Shown: positions 34,705 to 45,955, counted from the first letter of the stretch. The stretch is 47,649 bases of DNA from an uncultured Methanobrevibacter sp. (GCF_902801725.1 NZ_CADCJB010000015.1:1-47649), one strand, 5' to 3'. Notes: a model not told the origin generated them from the letters alone. Numbers and translations are program-made.

Positions 34705-35898
34705 ATGACATTGCAAGAGGAACTACAAATCAATATTGTAATGGGTAACTACAACCAGAGAAGCGGAAGCTATTCATCCAGCTATGATTATCTCTTCTTG
34801 GATAATCTGGCCAATAGCTCTTACGCTAATCTTTTCAGAAGTGATTTGAAAAATCTTAAAATCAAAACAAAGGACAAAACGGAATGCAAGGTTCTATACG
34901 TCCCATCTTATGGATCTCAACCGGCAGCAGTATTGGTGAGAGTTCCGACAAGTAAGATTTCTGAAACCACTAAGCTATTGCTGGATGTTCATGACAAATC
35001 AACAACATTCTCATGCACTTTAACGACTGGCGATGAGGTGTTGATGTTTGATGCAAACTCTGATACATTCTCACAATTTTTCATGAACTACTCTGGTTTA
35101 AGCATCAACAATGACTCAACAGACGGAGGAAAATATCTAAGAGCCAGATTTGTTCCAAACATTGAAGGAACTTCTCCAACTGGTTTATACACTACATTTG
35201 CTTCTGGTCAACCTTTAGCCAATAATCGTGTTTTTGCTGCGAGATTCAAAAGAATCGGCGGTAATGTTGTTGTTAATGATAATGCAACATATCATGGTTC
35301 AACAAGTGGAAGTATCATGATGCAGTCCGATTTCAATCTCACAATGTATCAGGTAGACAGGAAAGATACAGTCTTAACCTGGTCTGATGACGTGAAATCA
35401 TATTGCATGTTTGACGGAGCCAAAACATTAGTTCAACTTTCATCATGGGACGCTTACGCTTCAGGAAGTGATGATAATGGAAATTATAATCAATACCATC
35501 TTCATGCACGTGTAGGAACTGGAACATCAGATAGTGCAGATTATATTGAAGGATTCATGAGAAACAATCCAACCAAAATCTATCAGACAGAATATAATGA
35601 GGTTTCCATTTCTCCGGAATGGTATCTGACAGAAGAATTTGAGGAATACAATTACGTTGACTTGAAATGGCTTTTGATATTTCCGTCACCATTGTTTGCA
35701 GCAAATGGAATTCCACATGTAACTGTCACTGAAAGAGATTCCAAACATGGAATCAGATTATACAAGGGAAGCCATGAATATCCTAAGGCCTACAAAGGCA
35801 GCACGTTATTGTGGGATGCAAATGATGAGTCAATGGAAAACACCGGCCTTTACATACCGGATAAAATAATCAATCATGATTGGGATTGGGTGTTCTAG
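34705..35898 (+). CDS. Surface/fibre protein with DUF2341-like N-terminal and Con A-like domains
   Basis: A 397-residue acidic, aromatic-rich beta protein. Residues about 35-110 (LKIKTKDKTECKVLYVPSYG, then VLVRVPTSKISETTKLLL) resemble DUF2341, a domain of adhesins and tail-tip proteins. The next 200 residues look Con A/lectin-like (GGKYLRARFVPNIEG, ADYIEGFMRNNP). No membrane segment. A major capsid role cannot be excluded from the position after the scaffold gene, but the fold pattern is that of a fibre or receptor-binding protein. Confidence 0.6.
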   Translation: MTLQEELQINIVMGNYNQRSGSYSSSYDYLFLDNLANSSYANLFRSDLKNLKIKTKDKTECKVLYVPSYGSQPAAVLVRVPTSKISETTKLLLDVHDKSTTFSCTLTTGDEVLMFDANSDTFSQFFMNYSGLSINNDSTDGGKYLRARFVPNIEGTSPTGLYTTFASGQPLANNRVFAARFKRIGGNVVVNDNATYHGSTSGSIMMQSDFNLTMYQVDRKDTVLTWSDDVKSYCMFDGAKTLVQLSSWDAYASGSDDNGNYNQYHLHARVGTGTSDSADYIEGFMRNNPTKIYQTEYNEVSISPEWYLTEEFEEYNYVDLKWLLIFPSPLFAANGIPHVTVTERDSKHGIRLYKGSHEYPKAYKGSTLLWDANDESMENTGLYIPDKIINHDWDWVF

Positions 35899-36669
35899 AT
35901 GCTTATCGATTATGATGAAACCGTTGGCCATGGCCGTGGATATCCTACAGGATTAAGCCATGAGGAGAAAATGGATGTTATTGCGTGTCTTCTGGATGAG
36001 GGCGAAAAGAAGTATGTTAATGAGGAGCATACTGCATGGATTTCATCCAACCAGTGCCGTGTCGGTGAAATGGTCACATTGGATGAATCCTCAACAATGG
36101 AGCATACAATAGTCAAGAAAGCTAATGAGGGCGATCTGGCCTTTGGTTATCTTCTGGCTAAAGTTCAGGTCAGATCTTCAGGATATACTCTCGTTACTGT
36201 GGCAGTGTTGGGTGATGTTTTCAGATTGAAACTTAAAAGACCTGCTCCTGTAAGGATATTGCCGAACACCAGAATCTACATTGATAAGGACGGCGAGTGC
36301 AATCCGGTTGAAGGACATGACTTGAGGTTATTATCAATAGTTAATCTGACGGAAAATGAGGATGTGGAATACATCAGGGTCTACCGGCAGATGTCGGAAA
36401 TCGAAATGTATCCCGAATCCCAGAACTGCATAGATCTTGCCGACTGCAGTTTTGAACAGGATGAAATAACTCACGTCGTCAACATGATCGTACCAACGGA
36501 ATCCAATATCATGGCACAGGCCAATTATGTCAAGGATGCTGACGGTGTTACATATTGTGAGCTTCCGGACGTAGCCATTGTCAATAATGTCAGATTTGTA
36601 TGGGAAGACAACAAGCTGTACATGGAATGGGAAGGCTGCAGTGAAGATGAAAAAGTATATTTTATATAA
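35899..36669 (+). CDS. Structural protein with capsid-cement-like domain
   Basis: A 256-residue protein whose ATG directly follows the preceding stop. Residues about 45-135 (CRVGEMVTLDESSTMEHT, AKVQVRSSGYTLVTVAVLGD, LPNTRIYIDKDGECNP) resemble the decoration/cement fold (DUF2190-like) also seen in the protein at 38149. The C-terminal third is beta-rich with VRFVWEDNKLYMEWEG. Its stop codon lies inside the TATA box of promoter P4. A virion surface role is inferred. Confidence 0.55.
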   Translation: MLIDYDETVGHGRGYPTGLSHEEKMDVIACLLDEGEKKYVNEEHTAWISSNQCRVGEMVTLDESSTMEHTIVKKANEGDLAFGYLLAKVQVRSSGYTLVTVAVLGDVFRLKLKRPAPVRILPNTRIYIDKDGECNPVEGHDLRLLSIVNLTENEDVEYIRVYRQMSEIEMYPESQNCIDLADCSFEQDEITHVVNMIVPTESNIMAQANYVKDADGVTYCELPDVAIVNNVRFVWEDNKLYMEWEGCSEDEKVYFI

Positions 36670-36706
36670 AAGAAATAATAAAATATATAATAAATTATAT
36701 AATAAA
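36661..36706 (+). promoter_or_regulatory. Element-type promoter P4 (46-bp motif)
   Basis: TTTATATAAAA (36661-36671) plus the shared A/T tail, 44 of 46 bases identical to P2. The TATA box contains the stop codon (36667-36669) of the preceding gene. It stands before the fibre and lysis-like operon that begins at 36734. Confidence 0.7.
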
Positions 36707-36733
36707 AAATATAATATTATAGTGAGGTTTAAG

Positions 36734-36925
36734 ATGACAATAAGGAAACTGGTGGGAACACTTGAAAACAAAGGACCATACATAGACCAGTCAACAGGGC
36801 ACTGGTTTTACTGGAACGGCACCAAATACGTTGATTCCGGTTATCCTTATGCCGTCAAACCCATTATATCATTTAAAATCGAAGATGGTATTCTATATTA
36901 TTCAATTACTTGGGAGGCACAATGA
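36734..36925 (+). CDS. Small virion-like protein (63 aa)
   Basis: The ATG at 36734 (behind GTGAGGTTTAAG) gives a 63-residue protein with the phage-fibre-type line STGHWFYWNGTKYVDSGYP, the motif seen where a fibre states a 'w...G..yvDtG' unit, and a beta C-terminus (ISFKIEDGILYYSITWE). The stop overlaps the next ATG (ATGA). It may be a small fibre or attachment subunit. Confidence 0.65.
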   Translation: MTIRKLVGTLENKGPYIDQSTGHWFYWNGTKYVDSGYPYAVKPIISFKIEDGILYYSITWEAQ

Positions 36926-37086
36926 AATACATCAAATACTTTGAAACTTTAGAAGAGTACGAATCCTGGATAAACATTGAAGAGAATGCTGAAGAAGTAT
37001 ACAGAAGCGAAGAAAAGATTTGTGTTGATGGCATAATCCTAAGCCATACAAACAAACCTTACACAGGAAAGGAGGAAAAACAATGA
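36922..37086 (+). CDS. Small hypothetical protein (54 aa)
   Basis: ATG at 36922 overlaps the preceding stop by 4 bp (ATGA), with GGAGG (36913-36917) at good distance. The 54-residue product starts MKYIKYFETLEEYESW and ends with Lys/Glu residues. Its own stop (37084-37086) overlaps the next ATG in turn, so this is a tightly coupled chain. Family unknown; such short proteins with an FETLEEY pattern are frequent in phage fibre regions. Confidence 0.65.
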   Translation: MKYIKYFETLEEYESWINIEENAEEVYRSEEKICVDGIILSHTNKPYTGKEEKQ

Positions 37087-37331
37087 TTTACGAATGGTTG
37101 GAAAAAAACAGAAAGGACATTGACATTTTAACTTCATTTCTAGTCACAGTTATTCCAGTCGTCATGTTATACTCTGAGTCTTTGGGCATTACAGAAAATA
37201 CAGTTCCCTACTGTATCCTTATGATAGTGTTAGGCATAGCCAGCCATTATGCAAGTAGGATAAGAGGTCAAGGAGATGTTGAGAGTGCTAAAAAGAAAGC
37301 TAAAAGGGTTTTGGGTTATCCTGAAGAATGA
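37083..37331 (+). CDS. Holin-like small membrane protein
   Basis: 82 residues with two predicted membrane segments (about 17-33 and 42-58, DILTSFLVTVIPVVMLY and PYCILMIVLGIASHYAS) and a basic tail (AKKKAKRVLGY). GGAAAGGAGG lies upstream. Small two-TM proteins with basic tails next to fibre genes are often holins, but no endolysin (such as a pseudomurein endopeptidase) is present in the element, so the lysis role is uncertain. Confidence 0.6.
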   Translation: MIYEWLEKNRKDIDILTSFLVTVIPVVMLYSESLGITENTVPYCILMIVLGIASHYASRIRGQGDVESAKKKAKRVLGYPEE

Positions 37332-37358
37332 TAAGCTTCTTTGGAGGATATTGTTATC

Positions 37359-37616
37359 ATGAACAAAATAAAAAAGAAGATACTCATCTGCAACTTTACC
37401 AAAACAATTTCAAGTGCCGTTTTAACAGCAGTAGCTATCAACATTATCATGACCAACGCAACAAAGTGGAGTTTAATCGAAGGACTATTGCCGTTTACAT
37501 TAGCCATAATTATTGTTGCATTAATCGACTTTTATGAGTATAGATGTGAGCGTGAAGACAAGGTAACTTTAGAGGATTTGGAGTCAAGAATCCAAAAACT
37601 GGAGGAAAGTGAATGA
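37359..37616 (+). CDS. Small membrane protein with coiled-coil tail
   Basis: 85 residues: a Lys-rich start, two hydrophobic segments (about 14-32 and 42-60, ISSAVLTAVAINIIM and LPFTLAIIIVALIDFY), then a short coiled coil (KVTLEDLESRIQKLEESE). The ATG at 37359 is preferred over the TTG at 37341. The stop overlaps the ATG of the glycosyltransferase. It may pair with the preceding holin-like protein. Confidence 0.6.
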   Translation: MNKIKKKILICNFTKTISSAVLTAVAINIIMTNATKWSLIEGLLPFTLAIIIVALIDFYEYRCEREDKVTLEDLESRIQKLEESE

Positions 37617-38148
37617 AGATATTGATTGCAGTTCCAACCTTTGAGTCCATCAAGCCAGAATGCTTCAAAAGCATATATGGTCTGACAAGGCCTGAAGGAT
37701 ATAGTCTGTACTTTGATTATGTTGCAGGCTATGACTGTGCCAAGGCAAGAAACCAGATAGCCAAAAATGCAATGGCAGGAAACTATGACTATGTATTGAT
37801 GGTAGATTCAGACATTCAGCTTCCTTCAGATGCTTTAGTCAAGTTACTTGAATGTGAATCAGATATTGCACTTGGATGGTATTATCGCAAGAGAACAAAA
37901 ACAGATCAGACAATCATCTATACCTTCGGCAAGGACTTCAACGATGACAACTGCATCAAAGGAAAGACAATGATACATGAAGTCCCAAGGCCAATTGAAG
38001 TCAAAGGAGGGGGACTTGGAGTTGCATTAATCAATGTTAATGTATTTAGCAAACTTCAATATCCATATTTCAAGTTTGTCACCTATCCAAATGATACAGT
38101 ATTGTCTGAGGATTTATATTTCTGCAATCATATATTTGACGTGATGAT

Positions 38149-38152
<4 letters not shown>
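37613..38152 (+). CDS. GT-A glycosyltransferase, apparently truncated
   Basis: The 179-residue protein has a family-2-like start (KILIAVPTFESIKPECFKSI), the ARNQIA segment, the metal-binding DSD in LMVDSDIQLP, and GWYYRKR. The C-terminus stops after SEDLYFCNHI, where relatives continue another 30-60 residues. Its stop overlaps the start of the next gene (ATGA). It is embedded between membrane proteins and collagen-like fibres, so glycosylating virion fibres is a plausible role. DXD and the general fold are present; activity is uncertain. Confidence 0.75.
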
Positions 38153-39681
<1,529 letters not shown>

Positions 39682-39707
39682 GAAACTAATTCCATAAGTT
39701 CCCTATA

Positions 39708-39745
39708 GGAAGTGCCGGCCGCTAATGTTGGCACTTCCTTTTTTT
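39708..39745 (+). terminator. Terminator of the first fibre operon
   Basis: GGAAGTGCC (39708-39716) pairs perfectly with GGCACTTCC (39730-39738), 13-nt loop, followed by seven T. Confidence 0.85.
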
Positions 39746-39766
39746 ATAAAAAAAAGGTGATAAATG

Positions 39767-40117
39767 ATGTCATGGGTAAATGTAGGAAATATTAAAGGAG
39801 ATACAGGAGCTACAGGTTCAGACGGGGACAATGTAAGAATAATAAAAGATTCAGCACATGGCTTTATCTATTTCGGTTCAGGTGAAGATGAAGTATTCCT
39901 ATATCTCAGCGAAATAAAAGGGCCGAAAGGTGACACTGGAGCTACTGGTGCAACAGGCCCGGCAGGTCCGGTCAATCTTGTCTCAGCTTTGGATACAACA
40001 GACTCTACAAATGCAGTAACTAACAATGCAATAGCTACTGCCATACAAAACATCAGCAATCAAATAGGAACAATAACATCCGCACAAAATGCTAATTTAA
40101 CATTACTTGGGAGCTGA
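39767..40117 (+). CDS. Short collagen-containing fibre protein
   Basis: 116 residues. Starts [20 protein letters not shown] at 39767 is preferred over the adjacent ATG at 39764 because AAGGTGA then lies at better distance. It has two short collagen runs (GDTGATG and [17 protein letters not shown]) around a beta segment, and a C-terminal helix-rich part (SALDTTDSTNAVTNNAIATA) of the type that trimerises fibres. It lies 85 bp after the preceding gene, behind the terminator, so it may need its own promoter. Confidence 0.7.
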   Translation: MSWVNVGNIKGDTGATGSDGDNVRIIKDSAHGFIYFGSGEDEVFLYLSEIKGPKGDTGATGATGPAGPVNLVSALDTTDSTNAVTNNAIATAIQNISNQIGTITSAQNANLTLLGS

Positions 40118-40123
40118 TTAACC

Positions 40124-40963
40124 ATGAGTTTTATAGCTCCCGACCTTTCAGAAATATTAGAAAACGAACAGGAATTAAATGCAAGATTGACTAATCTGAG
40201 AGGATTGCTTAGAAATGAACTGGATGATTTAAGCACTAGCTATTCAGGCAATGATTCAATTACCAGGTTAATTAGTTTAATCAATAATCCTCCAGCATGG
40301 GTAATCGAGAGAAGTACAACATTCACTAACAATAAATTAGGCGAATGCGTTAAAGTTACGGGCTCTGATTATCTTGGATGGAATACGGCATATCCTACAC
40401 CATATTCAGATACTGACAATTGGTATCTTCAATCATTATCAAAAACATCAAGCGGACCGTCAACTTCATGGGGCAAATTTAATACTGGAACCGTTAATCC
40501 AACTGATGATTTTGATTTGGTGGTCTATGGAAGAAGCATGCAAAACTACAACAATGGAGGATTTTCTGGAGTAGGATTCAGTTATGGCATTCCAACTGCA
40601 GGTTCCGGCATGACTGGATTTTACATTGGAATTACCTTGGATTCTGGAACATATTATCCAGCATATGCAATATTCAATAACAGTACAAGTCCAACAATAA
40701 CAAAAATGGATTATGGGACTTATGATTCTGCAAATCAGAAATTCATATTAAAACTGCTGCATAATGGTGATCATTTGGAATTATACTGGTTTAAAGATAA
40801 GAAATTCCTATGGAATGATTGGTTTGATTTATCTGATCTACCTCAAGGATATGATAGTGCCGATCTTAAATTCGGCTTTGTAAGCTATGGAAACAACCTT
40901 GGAAGACTTTCATATATTCCAAGATTATACCTGGCATCACCATGCAGATTAAATATACTATAA
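40124..40963 (+). CDS. Fibre protein with Con A-like C-terminal domain
   Basis: 279 residues: an N-terminal helix with a leucine pattern (ILENEQELNARLTNLRGLLR), then a Con A/LamG-like beta sandwich (about 60-270) with GFSGVGFSYGI, YFIGITLDSG-type strands (FYIGITLDSGTYYP), and LRLYIPRL-like end (LSYIPRLYLASPCRL). It is likely a sugar-binding fibre tip. The ATG follows ATTAACC; the ribosome site is weak. Confidence 0.68.
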   Translation: MSFIAPDLSEILENEQELNARLTNLRGLLRNELDDLSTSYSGNDSITRLISLINNPPAWVIERSTTFTNNKLGECVKVTGSDYLGWNTAYPTPYSDTDNWYLQSLSKTSSGPSTSWGKFNTGTVNPTDDFDLVVYGRSMQNYNNGGFSGVGFSYGIPTAGSGMTGFYIGITLDSGTYYPAYAIFNNSTSPTITKMDYGTYDSANQKFILKLLHNGDHLELYWFKDKKFLWNDWFDLSDLPQGYDSADLKFGFVSYGNNLGRLSYIPRLYLASPCRLNIL

Positions 40964-40977
40964 AGGAGGATTTGATA

Positions 40978-42060
40978 ATGTCAATTGCAAGTGATGTAAT
41001 AAGTACAAATACAAAACTAACAAATATACGGAATGCATTAAGGGAATTGTTAACACATCACGGTATAGTCTATTATAATGATGATGATGTTTTCACATTG
41101 GCAAGACGGATTTGGTTTCTGATTCATCCAACAAGCGGGACTCCTAGCACATCATATAATGATTCTGCTTCAGTAGGCCAACCAGTTTACGTTAAAGTTT
41201 ATAAGGATTCAGATGATGATGAGGAATTGCCAGACGGCAGTGTTGCTGATTTCTTCATCAGCATCAACGGTGGAAGTGAAATTCATTTAACCTCATTATT
41301 TGATAATGACCAAGCCAGCTGCTCATACATTCCAGAAAACGCCGGAGATACATTATCAATCAAAGCATTAGTTAATGATTTTATAGGAATTGATTTGGAA
41401 TTGGAAGTACTAGCTTTTAGATATGAAGACGAGTATGATGTAAGTTCTGAGTCATATACCCTTGTTAAATATCCATCTTCAGCTAACATCACCATTACTG
41501 AAGTTGATGAATTCAACAGCGACTATGATTATGCCAACGGTGTTGAAGTTTCAAAAACATATGGATCTTCACAGGCAGCATATATGATACCAACCAGTTT
41601 GCTTGATGGGATTGACTTAACGGATACTGGAATTCACTTTTCAGCTATTGTAAGTCCAATGTATTCATCATCAAGCGGATGGGCAAGTGGAATCTGTCTT
41701 TTGAATTCGAAAAATCTATCTCATTATCGTGACAATAAGATTCTCGAACTTGGAGCATATCCAGGCAAAAAGGGCCTGAAATATTCCGGAACAAATCATA
41801 CAATAAATGAGATAAATGCAAGTAACGGACAATTAACACTGAATGGCGCTTTTAAATTTGAGTTATGGTACGATGGTTCCTATGTTAAGGCAACTATCTC
41901 ACATTATTGGAATGATACTGTTTATTATAGTTATGAAAGCTCATCACTTCCAGATGCGATATCCAATATGCAAACAGTCTTTCCTGCATTCATGATTTAC
42001 GATTACGGTGGAAAAATCAGATTTAGGGAATGTCTTATAGAACCATGGAGCAGGGATTAA
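40978..42060 (+). CDS. Fibre protein with Ig-like and lectin-like domains
   Basis: 360 residues; ATG at 40978 behind AAAGGAGGATTTGATA, a very strong ribosome site, preferred over the upstream ATG at 40942. A helical start (SDVISTNTKLTNIRNALREL) resembles that of the preceding protein. An Ig-like domain follows (about 60-135, QPVYVKVYKDSDDDEELPDG), then a lectin-like domain (about 160-360). Paralogous arrangement to the gene before suggests duplicated fibre tips. Confidence 0.68.
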   Translation: MSIASDVISTNTKLTNIRNALRELLTHHGIVYYNDDDVFTLARRIWFLIHPTSGTPSTSYNDSASVGQPVYVKVYKDSDDDEELPDGSVADFFISINGGSEIHLTSLFDNDQASCSYIPENAGDTLSIKALVNDFIGIDLELEVLAFRYEDEYDVSSESYTLVKYPSSANITITEVDEFNSDYDYANGVEVSKTYGSSQAAYMIPTSLLDGIDLTDTGIHFSAIVSPMYSSSSGWASGICLLNSKNLSHYRDNKILELGAYPGKKGLKYSGTNHTINEINASNGQLTLNGAFKFELWYDGSYVKATISHYWNDTVYYSYESSSLPDAISNMQTVFPAFMIYDYGGKIRFRECLIEPWSRD

Positions 42061-42061
42061 A

Positions 42062-43348
<1,287 letters not shown>

Positions 43349-43359
43349 TAAGTGATATC

Positions 43360-43626
43360 ATGGAACTTTCAGATGAAATCTTAACTGAGATTAGCTATGT
43401 TCAAATGTCAAAATACAGAATAAAAGTAATGAAGTCATTAGATGGGGATGTTAAAATTCCCAGTGTCATTTCTAAAGATTCGGGGATTAAGACAAATCAT
43501 ATTTCAAAAATTCTTTCAGAGTTAAAAGCACATGAGCTGGTTGAATGTATTAATCCGGAATTTAGAAAAGGTAGGTTGTATAGGTTGACAGATAAAGGAT
43601 ATATAATAATTAAAAATTTAGAATAA
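43360..43626 (+). CDS. Winged-helix regulator, paralogue of the provirus regulator
   Basis: An 88-residue protein that is nearly all winged helix (SKYRIKVMKSLDGDVKIP; HISKILSELKAHELVECINPEF; GRLYRLTDKGYIII). The ECINPE and RLT-KGE/Y pattern is shared with the C-terminus of the 24685 regulator. AAGTGATATC precedes the ATG. It closes the structural block, convergent with the membrane protein genes to the right. Target unknown. Confidence 0.8.
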   Translation: MELSDEILTEISYVQMSKYRIKVMKSLDGDVKIPSVISKDSGIKTNHISKILSELKAHELVECINPEFRKGRLYRLTDKGYIIIKNLE

Positions 43627-44193
43627 TTATTCAAAAATTTCTTTAACTTCATTACCTATTTCTATTAATTCATTTAAATCTTTTCTAAACATATTTCTAT
43701 GGCTATTAATATCATTTAGAGGCATTGGAATTTCATGCATGGGTTTCCCATCTAAGTATATAGTATTATAAGGTGTTTTTTCAGAAAGAGCTTTTGCAGC
43801 ATCAGAAACTTCATCACATTTAGCATAAAAATTATTTATTTTATTTATTTCTTCTTCTTTGAATATGCTTGGAATAAAATTAATTAAATTAATCCAATTT
43901 TGATTAGTCCATATTGGAAAATTAGGCATCATGTTATAAAAGTTAAATACTTCAGGATATCTTTTGTTTTTTTCAATTTTGATTTCTTCTTTTAAATATT
44001 TGTCTCTAAATTCTTCAAGAGAATTAAGAATGTGATTAATTTCAGATTTTATAAGTGCATTAGCTCCATTTTTTCTTTTATTAAATTTATACCAGGATAT
44101 GATTAATGCAAATGTTGCTGAAGCAATAGCACCAACAATTGCTCCAATTATCGATCCGATTATTGTAGGGTTAGTTAATATTTCAGTAAACAT
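43627..44193 (-). CDS. Hypothetical membrane protein
   Basis: 188 residues with one long N-terminal membrane segment (about 8-35, IGSIIGAIVGAIASATFALIIS; Gly-rich) and a soluble domain of about 150 residues with aromatic and Asn/Lys-rich helices (SEINHILNSLEEFRDKYL). The ATG at 44193 is used because the longer frame overlaps the upstream gene. No ribosome site. It directly follows the zinc-ribbon gene on the same strand, so the pair is probably co-transcribed. No family known. Confidence 0.65.
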   Translation of the reverse strand: MFTEILTNPTIIGSIIGAIVGAIASATFALIISWYKFNKRKNGANALIKSEINHILNSLEEFRDKYLKEEIKIEKNKRYPEVFNFYNMMPNFPIWTNQNWINLINFIPSIFKEEEINKINNFYAKCDEVSDAAKALSEKTPYNTIYLDGKPMHEIPMPLNDINSHRNMFRKDLNELIEIGNEVKEIFE

Positions 44194-44203
44194 ATTATCT
44201 ATA

Positions 44204-44674
44204 TTAATTAAAAATTTGTAGGTATATTTGTACACATATCAATATTAGGTTAACTATGCTTACTATTAGCATAGCTTTTGCTAGTTTAACATTGTCTTTA
44301 GTTAATTTTAATGTTTCGTTGTTTAATTCTGTTGCTCTTTTTTCACTTTCTTCAACAAAATTGAGTAATCTAACATTGCTTTTTATTACAGAAACTTCAG
44401 AAGGATGGCAGAAATTAGGATGTTTCGGCATTGGTGCATATGGATTAAATCTACTGCCAGTATATTTTTCTTCAAATCTGCACTTTTGGCGAAGGTTATT
44501 TAATTGTTTACATTCATCATAAGCAATACAATATTTGATTTGATATATGTCTTCATCTTTAATTTTATCAGCGCATTCTTCAGAACATAAATAATAACTT
44601 TTGTCACTATTTGTAAAGTATTCCTCAGGGTCAATTTTATTATTACATATTTTACAATTCTCAATTTCAATCAT
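44204..44674 (-). CDS. Zinc-ribbon membrane protein
   Basis: 156 residues. Two CxxC-like pairs at the N-terminus (CKICNNK, about 7-10, and CSEEC, about 30-34) form a zinc ribbon; other Cys lie at about 49, 55, 65 and 89. A linker with helices (about 95-130) precedes one C-terminal membrane segment (KAMLIVSIVNLILICVQIY). So the zinc domain is probably cytosolic. It overlaps the putative longer start of the next gene. Its function is unknown; a sensor role with the partner membrane protein is a guess. Confidence 0.6.
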   Translation of the reverse strand: MIEIENCKICNNKIDPEEYFTNSDKSYYLCSEECADKIKDEDIYQIKYCIAYDECKQLNNLRQKCRFEEKYTGSRFNPYAPMPKHPNFCHPSEVSVIKSNVRLLNFVEESEKRATELNNETLKLTKDNVKLAKAMLIVSIVNLILICVQIYLQIFN

Positions 44675-44755
44675 TGTTTTTACCTATTTCTGTACTGGTA
44701 ATAATTCTATTTAATAATAAACGTAAAAAAGAAATATTGGATGAAATTTAAATAG

Positions 44756-45019
44756 TTAGTGGTATGCTTTAGGCCTACCTTCTATTCGTCCAATATAAAT
44801 GCAATTATTTTCTACTTTAAAACAAATCCTATAATCTCCTTTTCTAGCTCGTTTATATTTAGGATATTTTTTTACTTTTTCATAGCGTATGTCTTGGGGA
44901 TTTTTCATTATTTCTTCTAATTTTTTACGGATTATCTTATAAGCTATTGGATTTTTCTTTTTATAGTTTTTTAATTGCTTTAAAGCGGAGTGCTTAAATT
45001 CAAGTTCCATATTAATCAT
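44756..45019 (-). CDS. relE: RelE/ParE-family toxin
   Basis: The 87-residue protein is a typical RelE-fold: MELEFKHSALKQLKNYKKK, KIIRKKLEEIMKNP, KYPKYKRARKGDYRICFKV, ending RPKAYH. RelE proteins cut mRNA at the ribosome. It overlaps the antitoxin gene by 8 bp. Basic composition, as expected. The exact subgroup is not determined. Confidence 0.9.
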   Translation of the reverse strand: MINMELEFKHSALKQLKNYKKKNPIAYKIIRKKLEEIMKNPQDIRYEKVKKYPKYKRARKGDYRICFKVENNCIYIGRIEGRPKAYH

Positions 45020-45233
45020 CTAAGTATGCGTCAAGTTCATCTAATGAAGAAAAGTGAACTCCTTCTCCGTTTTCAAATTCTTTATCTGCTTCAATTAAAT
45101 CTTTAATTGCCTGATATTCTTCATAGTCATCTAATAGTTTGGTAATTATGTCATTAAAGGAATCATTTTTGTGACCGATGTCTGCTAATCTTTCATGGTT
45201 TAATAAACTAACTCTGATTGCTTTTGTTTCCAT
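45012..45233 (-). CDS. relB: Antitoxin of RelBE-type module
   Basis: The 73-residue acidic protein (METKAIRVSLLNHERLADIGHK N-terminus as DNA-binding ribbon-helix-helix type; helical, acidic second half) directly precedes the toxin. It would neutralise RelE and repress the operon. The ATG at 45233 has GGTGATATA upstream. Dyad sites upstream at 45285-45300. Confidence 0.85.
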   Translation of the reverse strand: METKAIRVSLLNHERLADIGHKNDSFNDIITKLLDDYEEYQAIKDLIEADKEFENGEGVHFSSLDELDAYLDD

Positions 45234-45280
45234 ATTATATCACCGATTGTATATTTGTTATAGGATGTATATAAAGTTAA

Positions 45281-45300
45281 CACAGTATACAATGTATACA
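45281..45300. promoter_or_regulatory. Dyads upstream of relBE
   Basis: GTATAC occurs at 45285-45290 and 45294-45299, nine bases apart; a related GTATAT run lies at about 45268-45273. GTATAC is self-complementary. They stand about 50 bp before the antitoxin start, as an autorepression operator would. Confidence 0.45.
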
Positions 45301-45373
45301 TTATCAACAGAATTGTGAAAATCAAAAAAGTAAAAAATTGGAAGTCAAATAAAACTTCCATAAAAATAAGAAA

Positions 45374-45955
45374 TTAATCAACTAAATCAAATTCGAATTC
45401 AAAATTAGAATCAAAATCCACTAATTCTTTTTCTAATAATAAATCTAATTTAACTAAGTTATCTAAAGAATCACTAACTAAATAAATTACTTCTGAATAT
45501 CCCATATTAACTGCATAACTTGTTTCCAAAATCCGAATATCTGGTTTTCGCCCTTTACAATAACCAAATTCTGTTTTCAATACTCTTAATTCATCAATTT
45601 TATCATGAGTGCCTATTTTCACGGATTTAATTTTATCGAAACTAATTGTAAGTCTTCCAATATACTGAAGCACATCTTTTGAATCTGGGTCGATAAAAGT
45701 AACATACTTACATAATTCTCCTAAATCATTAATTAAATCTTTAAATGTTTGATTTTCATCAAATTTGTAAATACTGAATTCTCTTTTATAATTATCATTT
45801 TTGAGGTCATTATTATAATTTCCATTTCTAAATTCTTTATAAACATCTTTATGTCCGCTAAAATATGATTCGCAATATCTAGTTATGATGGAGTATATTT
45901 CATCATATTTTTCCATATCATCAATTTCGATGATTATTTCATTTTTTTTCTTCAT
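45374..45955 (-). CDS. Hypothetical acidic protein (193 aa)
   Basis: 193 residues, acidic, alpha/beta (KNEIIIEIDDMEKYDEIYSII, RLTISFDKIKSVKIGTH). Ends FDSNFEFEFDLVD. No membrane segment, no catalytic motif seen, no family recognised. It sits alone between relBE and the three-gene cassette, with a good ATG start but weak ribosome site. Confidence 0.6.
   Translation of the reverse strand: MKKKNEIIIEIDDMEKYDEIYSIITRYCESYFSGHKDVYKEFRNGNYNNDLKNDNYKREFSIYKFDENQTFKDLINDLGELCKYVTFIDPDSKDVLQYIGRLTISFDKIKSVKIGTHDKIDELRVLKTEFGYCKGRKPDIRILETSYAVNMGYSEVIYLVSDSLDNLVKLDLLLEKELVDFDSNFEFEFDLVD

Noticed and set aside
34705-35898. Calling this protein the major capsid protein
   Set aside because: Position would fit, but the DUF2341/Con A-like pattern argues for a fibre; left as an alternative only.
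44256-44522. Plus-strand 88-residue frame
   Set aside because: Shadow of the zinc-ribbon membrane protein; no start signal.
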